The notes under the pieces: generated by a model
Databases searched by the model: none
Told to the model about the DNA's origin: nothing
What the model saw: only the letters and a program-made list of their open reading frames with translations
Shown here: positions 40,367 through 49,945 of the stretch, piece by piece
Layout: each line of letters opens with the position of its first letter
How positions within the stretch are numbered: the stretch's first letter is position 1
Position numbers and translations under genes: made by a program
Assembly (NCBI RefSeq): GCF_000026945.1
Contig: NC_012860.1
Coordinates: 2,604,001-2,668,000 of the forward strand
Origin: Candida dubliniensis CD36
Lineage: Eukaryota; Ascomycota; Pichiomycetes; Serinales; Debaryomycetaceae
Reading direction: 5' to 3'
DNA length: 64,000 bases

Positions 40367-41860
40367 ATGACTATTACTATATCATCTATACCAGAAGAAT
40401 TAAAAACTGATAAATCAGTAACTCCATTTATTAAAAGATCAATTGAATTATTTCAAATTAATCCAATTATTAGTTATTATTGTAAAATATATGTATTAGA
40501 ATATATTTTAACTAATAAATTACATATTATATCTAAAAAAATTGAAAATTTTACTATTGAATTATTAAATGATACTGAATCAATTAAAAAAAATAATACC
40601 CAAGATAATGATAAAAATGATAAAAATGATAAAAATTATGAAAATGATAAAAATGATAAAAATGATAAAAATGATGAAAATGATAAAAATGATGAAAATG
40701 ATGAAAATAATGAAGATTTTCATAAAATTTTGAATAATAAACAATTATCATTTAATGTAATATTATCATTTACTTATAAATTATTTAATTCATGTCTTGA
40801 AACATTACTGAATTTGTCATTGTCATCTACAACTACCAACAATGAACAACAAATTTTGACATTAATAAATAAAATAAACGCAACTTTAAATTTTTTAAAT
40901 TTATTAACAATTTTTAAATCACTGAAAGATATTAATTGGAATGAAATTATTGGAGGGAAATTTAATAATTGGAATGAATTTGATAAATTAAATAAACAAA
41001 AAATTAAAATTTTAAAATATCAATTATCAAAATTATTAAAAAAAGAAAAAGAAAAAGAAAAAATTAATTTTAAAATTGAAAATAAAGATAAATTAAATAT
41101 TAATGATGAAGAATTGGAAAAAGAATTAGAAGAAATGATTGATGGAAATGAATTTATTACAAAAGAAGAACAACAAGAAGAAGAAGAAGATGAACAAGAA
41201 GAACAAGAAGAACAAGAAGAACAAGAAGAACAAGAAGAACAAGAAAATGATGATGAAGAAGAAGAAGATAATGATGAATATAATCCACAATTGCCATTGG
41301 TACCATCTATTTTAAATGAATCAGAAATTAATGAAAATGACAATTCAATGAAATTACCTGGAGCACCTCATTTCCCACCTGATGAACATGGCCAAGAAGA
41401 AGAAGAAGAATATAAAGATAAAGATAAAGATAGGGTTAAATTACCTGGAGTACCGAAATATTTACCAGATGATGATTTATCACATATCAATAAATCATCA
41501 ACTATTCAAGTATTTTCACCAAATACTGATACTAGTGATACTTCAACAACTAAACAAAACAAAATGGATCCTTCAATTATTAAAAGAAAACCATCGATAA
41601 CAAAGCAACATCATCAACATCAACATCAACATCATCCACCATTACCACCACCACAACCATCACCATTAACTAAAGAAAATATTAAACAAATATTGAATAG
41701 AGATGATACTATTACTCAAGTACAAAAACATGCTAAATTTGCTCAATCAGCTTTACAATTTGAAGATTTTAATGAAGCGGAAAAACAATTAACAAAAGGA
41801 TTAGAATTATTGAAAATTTTAAAAAAACAAGAACAAGAACAAGAACAAGTACAAGAGTAA
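40367..41860 (+). CDS. VTA1: Vta1, activator of the ESCRT-III ATPase Vps4
   Basis: The 497-residue protein has an N-terminal tandem-MIT-like helical domain (K-S-V-T-P-F-I-K-R-S-I-E-L-F near 18-31, then Y-Y-C-K-I-Y-V-L-E-Y) and a C-terminal VSL domain (Q-K-H-A-K-F-A-Q-S-A-L-Q-F-E-D-F-N-E-A-E at about 446-466). Vta1 dimers bind Vps4 and stimulate disassembly of ESCRT-III on late endosomes. S. cerevisiae Vta1 has 330 residues. The excess comes from in-frame repeats: K-N-D/E-N-D units near 82-118 and E-E-Q units near 276-296, plus a second acidic segment. Two short K-L-P-G-x-P motifs flank this linker. S. cerevisiae VTA1 and SKG3 lie on the same chromosome arm a few genes apart, so the pairing with the downstream PH gene is probably ancestral. 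Confidence 0.93.
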   Translation: MTITISSIPEELKTDKSVTPFIKRSIELFQINPIISYYCKIYVLEYILTNKLHIISKKIENFTIELLNDTESIKKNNTQDNDKNDKNDKNYENDKNDKNDKNDENDKNDENDENNEDFHKILNNKQLSFNVILSFTYKLFNSCLETLLNLSLSSTTTNNEQQILTLINKINATLNFLNLLTIFKSLKDINWNEIIGGKFNNWNEFDKLNKQKIKILKYQLSKLLKKEKEKEKINFKIENKDKLNINDEELEKELEEMIDGNEFITKEEQQEEEEDEQEEQEEQEEQEEQEEQENDDEEEEDNDEYNPQLPLVPSILNESEINENDNSMKLPGAPHFPPDEHGQEEEEEYKDKDKDRVKLPGVPKYLPDDDLSHINKSSTIQVFSPNTDTSDTSTTKQNKMDPSIIKRKPSITKQHHQHQHQHHPPLPPPQPSPLTKENIKQILNRDDTITQVQKHAKFAQSALQFEDFNEAEKQLTKGLELLKILKKQEQEQEQVQE

Positions 41861-42298
41861 GCAAATTAAAAGTATGATGATGATGAGTAATAGAAAGAAA
41901 AAAAAAAAAAGGGCTCGGGGGAAATGAATTTATATATATTATATCCATTCATTTCTAGAATTATTTTTAATGATTTATAGTATTTCTTAGGATTTATTAA
42001 AATTGTTTTTTATACCGATAAATCTAACTTGGTCTAATTTTTCTATAGGATTCGAAAGTTAATTATCTGTATAAATTGACAGTAAGAAAATAATAATAAT
42101 AATAAGGATAGTTGATTATTAAGAGAAAGAATATACAAAACTATAATACCAAATATGAAATTAGAAATAGACATAGACAGAGAGAGGAGGATGAGGAGGA
42201 GGAGGAGGAGGAAGAGGAGGATCTTCATCAAACTGTCTAATTTGAAATTACAAACCGTTTGCATATAAAATATCCCAAAAACTGGTTTACAACAAGGG

Positions 42299-42335
42299 TT
42301 AAGTTAAGTTAAGTTAAGTTAAGTTAAGTTAAATT
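42299..42335. repeat. (AAGTT)n pentanucleotide microsatellite
   Basis: About seven tandem AAGTT units in noncoding DNA. Confidence 0.9.
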
Positions 42336-42910
42336 AAATGTGGTATGTTTTATAGGCTGTGTATATGTATATGTATATTTATGATTTTGAATAAATTATA
42401 CTGATTGAGGTTATAACTGATTTACAATAATACTTGATTTCCTCCCCACCCCCCTCCACCCCCCCAACCCAACCCAACCCCCCCTTAAAACAAAATTACC
42501 TATGGTAGTAAATGATAGGTTGGACTTTCAATTTACAAAATTTGCCTAAAAATAAAACAAATGTCAAGGTAATCATAATCAGTTGAAATACTCCTCTTCA
42601 TCCTCCACCTCTTCATCCACCTCCTCTTCATCCTTGGAATAATTTCATTCAATCAAGAAAAAAAAAAAAAAAAAAAAAAAAAGAAAAAAATTGACTAGCT
42701 TATTGAATTGTGAACATAGTTGCAATTATAAACACAAAATTCACGAAAATAGAAAATAAAAAAACAACAACAAAGAACAACAACAACAACAACAACAACA
42801 ACAAGAGTAGCAACAAGAGTAACAAGAAATTTTTCTTTCAAGGTTATGACTTTATATACATGAAATAGAAACAATTCTAAATGATTAATTAACTAACAAG
42901 ATTTTATCAA

Positions 42911-42995
42911 TGAGGCTATGAGGCTATGAGGCTATGAGGCTATGAGGCTATGAGGCTATAAGATTATGAGGCTATGAGGCTGTGAGGCTGTGAGG
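42911..42995. repeat. 8-bp minisatellite, unit TGAGGCTA
   Basis: About six perfect or near-perfect TGAGGCTA units are followed by variants (TAAGATTA, TGAGGCTG). The 8-bp period cannot keep a reading frame, consistent with noncoding DNA. Confidence 0.9.
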
Positions 42996-43114
42996 AGGAG
43001 GAGGAATGATTGATTGATTGATTTGTTTGTTGTTGTTTGTTGTAGAATTCTTCTTCTTCCTTCTCTTCTAACAAATGTATAGAATCTTGTGATATATCAT
43101 ATATATATATATAA

Positions 43115-43120
43115 ACGCGT
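43115..43120. promoter_or_regulatory. ACGCGT (MCB core)
   Basis: An isolated MCB palindrome immediately after an AT repeat and 10 bp before a CRE palindrome, 1.55 kb upstream of the SKG3-like start. Confidence 0.4.
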
Positions 43121-43129
43121 AAATATATA

Positions 43130-43137
43130 TGACGTCA
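43130..43137. promoter_or_regulatory. TGACGTCA (full CRE/ATF palindrome)
   Basis: A perfect 8-bp CRE within the 10-bp palindrome ATGACGTCAT, the preferred site of ATF/CREB bZIP factors such as Sko1 or Hac1 relatives. It sits in a gene-poor stretch and suggests stress-regulated initiation nearby. Confidence 0.45.
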
Positions 43138-44667
43138 TACAGACAATAAGATTGAACATTGCCATTCTTTTTTCTCATACATTAATATTTGCATCAACAA
43201 CAACAACAATAACAATAACCAACAAAAATTGTGAGTAATCAATTCAATTGATCTGTTTAGAATTGTAAATTATTTATATCAATGGTAAAAGATAAAAGAT
43301 ACTTGTAGATTGTTAAGTATATGATCCCAAGTAAGTAATGTTATCAAAAAATCACTGTCGACTACTTTCCTAATTTGAGCATGTAGACACCTACACACAC
43401 ACACACACACACACACCCATTTTGTGATAATAATTATTATTACTATTTTGTAACATCTCTCTTTCTTTCTTTCTCTCTCTTTAGATTATGCATGTTAACG
43501 ATGGAAGAGGAAAGAGGAGGGGCGATCTCATCTATCTAAGGGGAGTTACAGCCACTATCAACTCAACACAACTAATTCTTACAATTTTTAAAGTCTTACT
43601 AATCTCTATGGATAATATTACAACAACAAGTAAAATTTTCACTTTTATCAAATTACAAATCCTTATTTAAAATAAACTAATAGTAGTAGTAGTAGTAGTA
43701 GTAGTACTAGTAGTAGTTATAGTATCGCCATTGAATTATATTATGATTTTGTATCCTAACAATACCAAGCAAAAATTCTTGCCAATTGTCAATTTTTAGT
43801 TAAAAACAAAACAAAACACCACCACCACCACTAAAGATATTAAAACCATTGGCAAAAACAAGAAAATCAATTAACCACAATATATGATTAAATATGATCA
43901 TATAGGTGTATAGATGTAATATGAATAGAATTGGAAATATTCCAACTTTTGTGCAATGTTCTTTTGAGTAAATTGTATTCTTCTTGTTGTTGTTGTTTAT
44001 TTCTTCTCTGGTTAAGATATATAAAATATATTTTAGTAACAATAACCAACACCAACAACAACACCAAATCCAAATCAAAATCCAAATCCATACTTAGGAA
44101 ATCATATTATTATATAGGTTATTCAATTCAATTCAATTTTTTTTTTTATTTTTATTTTTCCCCCTTTAATATCAACAAATTTCTTCAATAAATTGGGGGG
44201 AAAAGAAAATCTTATTATAATACAATATAGTATAGTATAAACATCTAAAAAGATCTAAGAAGCAAAAGATTTCATTCAAGAGTAAGATTAAGATTAAGAG
44301 TAAGAGTAAGAGTAAGATTAAGAGTAAAAGACAATTTGTATTATAATATAAAGGGAAGCAAGAAAGAAAGAGAGAAAGAGAGTTAACAGAGAATTAACAG
44401 AGAGTTAAAAAAAACGATAAAGAAAGAAAGAAAGAAAATATTTAAATTTTTCTTTTTCTTTTTCTTCTTCTTCACTTTCTTCACTTTCTTTTTTTGGACG
44501 AAAAAAAAACCAAAGAAAAAAAAAACAAGTGAGATAAATCTTTTTATATCCACCCATTCCATTCCCCATTCCCCATTCCAACTACATTTCAACCACTTTC
44601 CAATCAAACACATCACACATCACACATCACACACTCATATATATCTACTATTTATTATATTGCTATT

Positions 44668-47600
44668 ATGGAAGCTATGAAAAAGAGAATGACTAATACC
44701 CATTCTCCTAAACCAGAATCTCCTAAACTACCAACTTCTCCCGATCCAGATAATTTAGAAGGATTATCACCAGAATTAATACCTATTGTCACACTTTTAT
44801 CATCTCAAGCTCATCGTCGATATAATGAAGGGATTTTTATGCTTTATTATGATTTAAATGGTGATGGGAAACCTGCTGATCGTGAATGGAGAGAAGTTTA
44901 TGGTATTTTAACTGGTAATCAATTGGCATATTGGGATGCAGCAAATTTGGCTCAATTTAAAAATAATCCTAATGCATTATTAGAAACTTCTTCTAAACCA
45001 AATTATATAAATTTTACTGATTCAGTTTATAATGCCATGAAAACATTACCAGCTGCTAAACAAAATTTAGATAATGTAATTATTGTTTCAACAACTTTGA
45101 AAAATAGATATTTATTACAATTTAAATCTTATAAAGATTTAACAATTTGGTATTCAGCATTAAGATTATCAAATTTTGAATATTCATCATTACAAGAAGC
45201 TTATACTGGGGCATTATTATCAGCAAGAGGTTCAAGATTATCTGATATAAGAACTATTTTAGCAGAAAAAAGATTTGATCATGAAGATTGGGTTAGTATA
45301 AGATATGGTAGTGGTATGGCTTGGAAACGATGTTTTGCTGTTGTTGAACCTTCAATTTTGAAAAAAAAAAATTTTATTCCCGGAAGAATTTTATTTTATG
45401 AAAATGAACAGAAAAAAAAGAAACAATTAATGGCAGTGGTAACTAATGCTACTGCAGTTGCTGCTATATATCCTCAATCTCATTTATTAATTGATCATTC
45501 AACAATGTTAAAAATGGAAGGTTATATTAATTTTACTTCACCAAGTTTATCTACTAAAATTTCTAAAAAAAATGCTAATGATTTTAAACATACATCACTT
45601 TTTTTAATGCCAGAACAACATTCTTCTGTACCAGGATTTGATACTTTAATTAGATTTTTGATACCATTATTAGATTCTTTTGGATTATATGGAAGACCAA
45701 AAAGACTTAAAGCAAATAGAAATGATATTGATTCATTATTATTTGGATTACCAACTTTACCTCATGTACATTATTTAGAATTAAATGATATTTTGGATTT
45801 AACTAAAGGGGATTTTTTAAATTGGGATTTGAAAACTTGGACCGATAATATTAAAAATATTTTAAAATCTAAAATTGATAGAGGTTATGAAGGTTGTGGA
45901 AGTCAAAGAGGAATTAAGGGAGCAGTTACATCATTAAGTAGTCCAGTGACTTCAACTGGTTCACCAAGATTTGCTAGTGGTGGGGGTGGTCAAGGATTTT
46001 CTTCAAGACTGACTTCATCAACTTCTTCTCAACCTAAACTACATCAACAAAGGAAACCAGTACCAGTACCACAACCACAACCACAACCACCATCATCATC
46101 ATTACCAGGACCAGAATTGAAACCTATAGGTAAAAGTTTTGATAAAAATATTAATGATTTACATATTGGTGTGTCATCCAATGATAATTTACTTTCTGTT
46201 GATAAACTGAAAGATAATCATAAATCAGTACAATTGGCAGAAATTTATCAAAAATATTCTGATTTGAAAACTCCAAGTGATAATTATACTGATAGAAATA
46301 TTTTATTAAATGGATCTCATGAACATCTTATTGAAGATGAATTACCTGCTGGTATACAACAAATGAAATTACATGACAATATTTATCCTAAAGATGATGA
46401 TGGATTGTTTAGTGATGATGATGATGATGATGATGAATTGGGTACTATTGATGTCAGAAAAATTGGTATGAATAATAATGGATCTGGATCTGGATCTGGA
46501 TCTGGATCTGGGTCTAATCCATCTTTAGATCCAGCATTAGGATTAAGTGGAGCATTAAAAGTTCCTTATTCAGATGATAGATCTGGTAGTTATTCTTCAG
46601 TTATTTCACCAATGTCTCAATTTAATAATCTTAAAGAAAGTTATCAAAATGTTGATCATAGAGCTCCATATCCAAACAATAGTGATAATGAAATTGATGA
46701 TGATGATTCTCCTCCACCTCCAGTACCAACTCATGATTTGAAATATCTGGCAGGAGGTTTAGGTTTAGGTTCAGGTTCAGGTTCAGGTTTAGGTTTACAA
46801 GGGAAATTGAAAAGATCTAATGATGATAATTTAAATGGATTATCATCAAATGATTCAATTTCAATTTCTCAAAATCAATTAAAATCAAAATATATTTCAT
46901 CTCCAAATTCTACTTCACAAAATCATATTTATAAAATAATCCATTCACCAGATAAAAAATCACCATTGAGTAAAAATAATGTTCAATATCCAATTTCTCC
47001 AGAACGTTTATCAAATATTCAAAAATCATCAGATAATTTGGTTGATGTTATAAAATTACCAGTTTTACCTGCTATAAATAAAGTTCCTCCACAAGAAGAA
47101 CAACAACAACAACAACAACAACAACGACAACCACAGAAGTATCCACAACCACAACAACAACAACAACAATCAAGTCAACAACAACAACAACAATTATATT
47201 CTCCACAGCATGTGCAACAACAGAAATATCATCAACAACAACAACAATACTATCAACAACAGAAATTGCAGCAACAGCAACAACAAAGACCTTTACAACA
47301 ACAATATTATCAAAAACAGCCACAACCACAACCACAACAACAACCACAACCACAACATCAACATCAACATCAACAACCACATAGAGTACCACCTCCTCAA
47401 CAACAATCTCAACAACAACTATCACAAGCTTATAGGGCTGCTCCACCACCTCAACAACAACAACAACAACCACAACCACAACCACAACTTTATGGACGTT
47501 CTCAACAACAAGGTTTCCCCAGAGAAACAACTAATGGACATCCACAAGGGTCAGGATATATGCAAAATCGTGGGGTTATTCCTAGAAATAATGGACAACC

Positions 47601-47835
47601 ATCTGGATCACAACCCCAGAATAATGTCAGAGGATTTGGTAGTGGCCATCCACAACAACAACAACAATATCAATATTCATATTTACCACTGGGAGCTTCA
47701 GTTCCACCAAAACCACAAGCACAACAGCAAGCACAACAGCAAGGGCAACAACAACAGCCGCATAGGGGTCATCATCCTTATGGTGTACAATATAATAGTC
47801 AACAATATCCAAATAGTCAAACTAGGTATTATTAA
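44668..47835 (+). CDS. PH-domain protein, Skg3/Caf120 family
   Basis: The 1055-residue protein has a conserved N-terminal region of about 390 residues. It opens with L-S-P-E-L-I-P-I-V-T-L-L-S-S-Q-A-H-R-R-Y-x-E-G near 31-55, and a PH domain follows (W-R-E-V-Y-G-I-L-T-G-N-Q-L-A-Y-W-D-A, then R-Y-L-L-Q-F-K-S-Y-K-D-L-T-I-W). A second PH-like unit starts near 200 (W-V-S-I-R-Y-G-S-G-M-A-W-K-R-C-F). This is the Skg3/Caf120 layout; S. cerevisiae Skg3 is a bud-site and cell-wall-linked protein and Caf120 a CCR4-NOT associate. The C-terminal half is disordered: Ser-Gly repeats near 605-615 and 697-710, acidic runs, then very Q/P-rich from 810 on. Most open frames on the other strand here are shadows of the CAA/CAG repeats. 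Confidence 0.9.
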   Translation: MEAMKKRMTNTHSPKPESPKLPTSPDPDNLEGLSPELIPIVTLLSSQAHRRYNEGIFMLYYDLNGDGKPADREWREVYGILTGNQLAYWDAANLAQFKNNPNALLETSSKPNYINFTDSVYNAMKTLPAAKQNLDNVIIVSTTLKNRYLLQFKSYKDLTIWYSALRLSNFEYSSLQEAYTGALLSARGSRLSDIRTILAEKRFDHEDWVSIRYGSGMAWKRCFAVVEPSILKKKNFIPGRILFYENEQKKKKQLMAVVTNATAVAAIYPQSHLLIDHSTMLKMEGYINFTSPSLSTKISKKNANDFKHTSLFLMPEQHSSVPGFDTLIRFLIPLLDSFGLYGRPKRLKANRNDIDSLLFGLPTLPHVHYLELNDILDLTKGDFLNWDLKTWTDNIKNILKSKIDRGYEGCGSQRGIKGAVTSLSSPVTSTGSPRFASGGGGQGFSSRLTSSTSSQPKLHQQRKPVPVPQPQPQPPSSSLPGPELKPIGKSFDKNINDLHIGVSSNDNLLSVDKLKDNHKSVQLAEIYQKYSDLKTPSDNYTDRNILLNGSHEHLIEDELPAGIQQMKLHDNIYPKDDDGLFSDDDDDDDELGTIDVRKIGMNNNGSGSGSGSGSGSNPSLDPALGLSGALKVPYSDDRSGSYSSVISPMSQFNNLKESYQNVDHRAPYPNNSDNEIDDDDSPPPPVPTHDLKYLAGGLGLGSGSGSGLGLQGKLKRSNDDNLNGLSSNDSISISQNQLKSKYISSPNSTSQNHIYKIIHSPDKKSPLSKNNVQYPISPERLSNIQKSSDNLVDVIKLPVLPAINKVPPQEEQQQQQQQQRQPQKYPQPQQQQQQSSQQQQQQLYSPQHVQQQKYHQQQQQYYQQQKLQQQQQQRPLQQQYYQKQPQPQPQQQPQPQHQHQHQQPHRVPPPQQQSQQQLSQAYRAAPPPQQQQQQPQPQPQLYGRSQQQGFPRETTNGHPQGSGYMQNRGVIPRNNGQPSGSQPQNNVRGFGSGHPQQQQQYQYSYLPLGASVPPKPQAQQQAQQQGQQQQPHRGHHPYGVQYNSQQYPNSQTRYY

Positions 47836-48039
47836 GGTTAGATAGTTATTGATTCATGATTGAAATTTAGTCTTTTTATTATTATTATTATTATTATCAT
47901 GTTATTATTTGTATTTATATACACATTCTTTATATATTATATGTATAGTAGTATTTCTAAAAAAAAAAAAAAAAAAAATTATTTTACATCTTTCTTTCTT
48001 TGTTTGTTTCTTTATCTTTTCAATAACATGGTTTATTAA

Positions 48040-48042
<3 letters not shown>

Positions 48043-48079
<37 letters not shown>
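48043..48079. repeat. (TA)n dinucleotide repeat
   Basis: An uninterrupted TA tract of about 37 bp in the short spacer between two convergent genes (SKG3-like and LRR). Confidence 0.9.
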
Positions 48080-48083
<4 letters not shown>

Positions 48084-48094
48084 GAAGTTTTCTT

Positions 48095-49945
48095 TCATGA
48101 TGACGAAAACTGTAATAAATATTTATCTATACATCTTTGACTACAAAATTGTTTTCTAATAGGAATATTTTTATTTAATAAAATATCATACCATTCAAAA
48201 ATTTCTCCTAAAGGATTAACAATAATTAAATTACATTGATTACAAGTATCATTAAAATTAAATTTCCCTTTAATTATAGCTAATTTAATTAATTTATGAT
48301 AAAATTTTGGGATTTTTTTTTTCCAAATTTTTGTTTCTTTATAATTAACATCATAATTACCTAATTTATTTAAACATAAATTAGTTAATGATGGTAAATA
48401 AATATTACAACAAGATTGTTGTTCTTGTTCTTGTTGTTGTTGTTGTTGTTGGTGGTGGTGGTGATGATGGTGGTGGTGGTTATTTAAATAAATTATTTTG
48501 GTTCGATATTTTAATATTGTCAGGGACATATTTTCTAAGGAATCAGTCATACTGGTAGGAACAGGGATAGTAATAATATCATTTTTATTAAAATCATCAA
48601 TTGATATAAATGGATTTGGTCCAGCTCGGAAATTAATTAATTTTTTTAAATTTAAAATTTGATAAGGTAAAAATTTTAATGAATTAGAACCTAATGATAA
48701 ATCAACTAAATTAATTAATTTATCAATTAAAGGAGGTAAAAATTTTAATTGATTAATTCTTAATCCTAATACTTGTAATTTAGTAAATTTAAATAATGAT
48801 ATGGGTAATTCTGTTAAATTATTATTAGTTAAATATAATTGATAAGAAATTGATTGAGATTGTAATTGTGTTGTTGATATTGTTGTTTCCTTAAATGGAT
48901 TATTTACATTTTCATTTTCATTTCCATGTCCATTTTCATGTCCATTATCAAGATTATTAAAAATAACTAAATTATTCAAATCTTTAATTTCTGATGGTAA
49001 ATCATATAAATTCATATTTTCTAAATTAATTATTGTTTGCATATTTTCAAAACAATTAAGAATTATATTTCGAGCTCGATTATAACTTGATTGTTTTAAT
49101 TTTTCATTAATATCTTCCATATCATTATCATTACCAGTACTGGTATTATTAGTAGAATCTGTACATGTTGAAGATGTAAATACTAATGCTGGTGGTAGCT
49201 GTTGTTGTTGTTGTTGTTGGCTTTTAAAAGTACCATTAAATCGATTAAATCTATCAATACCAAAATCTGCATCTGAACTCAATTCTTTTAAAATTTTTTT
49301 CTTTTTAATAAAATTATTTTCATTTTCAACATTATTGGTTTTTTCATCATCATCATCATTATTATCATCATCATTATTAATGATTGGATTAATTTCATCA
49401 AATTCACTAGTAGGTAATAAATTCAAATCAATTTTTTTGGTTGGTGATTTGGGTACACCAAAATTATATTCAAGATTTGTTGTAAAATCAAATTCAGATA
49501 CTAATGGTACATCAGAATATAAAATTGGTGGTGGTGGACTACTTGGAGGTAATTGATTTTTATCATTTTCATTTTCATTTTCATTTTCCTCATGGTCATT
49601 ATCATTATCAACATTAATTACAGTAGATGTTTCTTCTCTTTCTTCATTTGATTCATCATAAAAATCTTCAATATCAACTCTTTTGATATTATCTTTATCA
49701 TTAAAACTTTCACCCATTTTTCTTTTCAAACTAGGAAGTAATTTTTGATTGGATAATCTCACTCGACGTAATTGAGGTTTCAATGGTGATGATGATATTG
49801 ATGTAATAGTTTTCCTCGTATGATATTTACTACTGGCATTTTCATCAATGGTGGATTTATCTCTAGGTGTGGTATCATAAGGGATAGGATCATTAATTGA
49901 TGAATTGGTATAGGCAAAAGGTAATAAAGGATTATCTTTTTCCAT
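48095..49945 (-). CDS. leucine-rich-repeat protein with C-terminal cysteine pairs
   Basis: A 616-residue protein of unrecognised identity. Residues 1-300 are disordered with D/E/N runs. At about 308-450 are SDS22/plant-Ras-type LRRs: N-L-Y-D-L-P-S-E-I-K-D-L, L-Y-L-T-N-N-N-L-T-E-L-P, L-G-L-R-I-N-Q-L-K-F-L-P and L-S-L-G-S-N-S-L-K-F-L-P. A His9/Gln-rich run near 489-508 follows. The C-terminal 60 residues carry C-N-Q-C and, 40 residues later, F-C-S-Q-R-C, which could bind one zinc ion. I know of unnamed LRR proteins with a similar Cys-containing tail in other ascomycetes but cannot give a name. No signal peptide or membrane segment is visible. It is probably a cytosolic or nuclear interaction protein. 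Confidence 0.82.
   Translation of the reverse strand: MEKDNPLLPFAYTNSSINDPIPYDTTPRDKSTIDENASSKYHTRKTITSISSSPLKPQLRRVRLSNQKLLPSLKRKMGESFNDKDNIKRVDIEDFYDESNEEREETSTVINVDNDNDHEENENENENDKNQLPPSSPPPPILYSDVPLVSEFDFTTNLEYNFGVPKSPTKKIDLNLLPTSEFDEINPIINNDDDNNDDDDEKTNNVENENNFIKKKKILKELSSDADFGIDRFNRFNGTFKSQQQQQQQLPPALVFTSSTCTDSTNNTSTGNDNDMEDINEKLKQSSYNRARNIILNCFENMQTIINLENMNLYDLPSEIKDLNNLVIFNNLDNGHENGHGNENENVNNPFKETTISTTQLQSQSISYQLYLTNNNLTELPISLFKFTKLQVLGLRINQLKFLPPLIDKLINLVDLSLGSNSLKFLPYQILNLKKLINFRAGPNPFISIDDFNKNDIITIPVPTSMTDSLENMSLTILKYRTKIIYLNNHHHHHHHHHQQQQQQQEQEQQSCCNIYLPSLTNLCLNKLGNYDVNYKETKIWKKKIPKFYHKLIKLAIIKGKFNFNDTCNQCNLIIVNPLGEIFEWYDILLNKNIPIRKQFCSQRCIDKYLLQFSSS

Larger units (their letters stand above)
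41861..44667. other. 2.8-kb gene-poor region upstream of the SKG3-like gene
   Basis: No gene is accepted. It is dense in simple repeats: GAGGA tract near 42184-42215, (AAGTT)n at 42299-42335, A-run at 42659-42682, (ACA)n at 42779-42804, the 8-bp minisatellite from 42911, (CA)n at 43396-43416 and GTA tract at 43681-43706. The CRE/MCB pair at 43115-43137 next to an AT-rich stretch looks like an active promoter, with a possible polypyrimidine-AG at 43459-43484. Confidence 0.55.

Noticed and set aside
42911..42995. Short direct repeats suggestive of a CRISPR-like array
   Set aside because: Units are contiguous 8-mers without unique spacers, in a eukaryotic genome; a plain minisatellite.
43488..43670. 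60-residue frame preceded by a polypyrimidine-AG
   Set aside because: Low complexity and no family features; joining to possible donors (GTGAGT near 43231, GTAAGT at 43331) did not give a sensible coding exon. Kept only as a hint of a spliced leader.
47072..47845. Long Val-rich and Asn/His-rich frames opposite or overlapping the SKG3-like gene
   Set aside because: Shadow frames of CAA/CAG repeats within the real Q/P-rich coding sequence.
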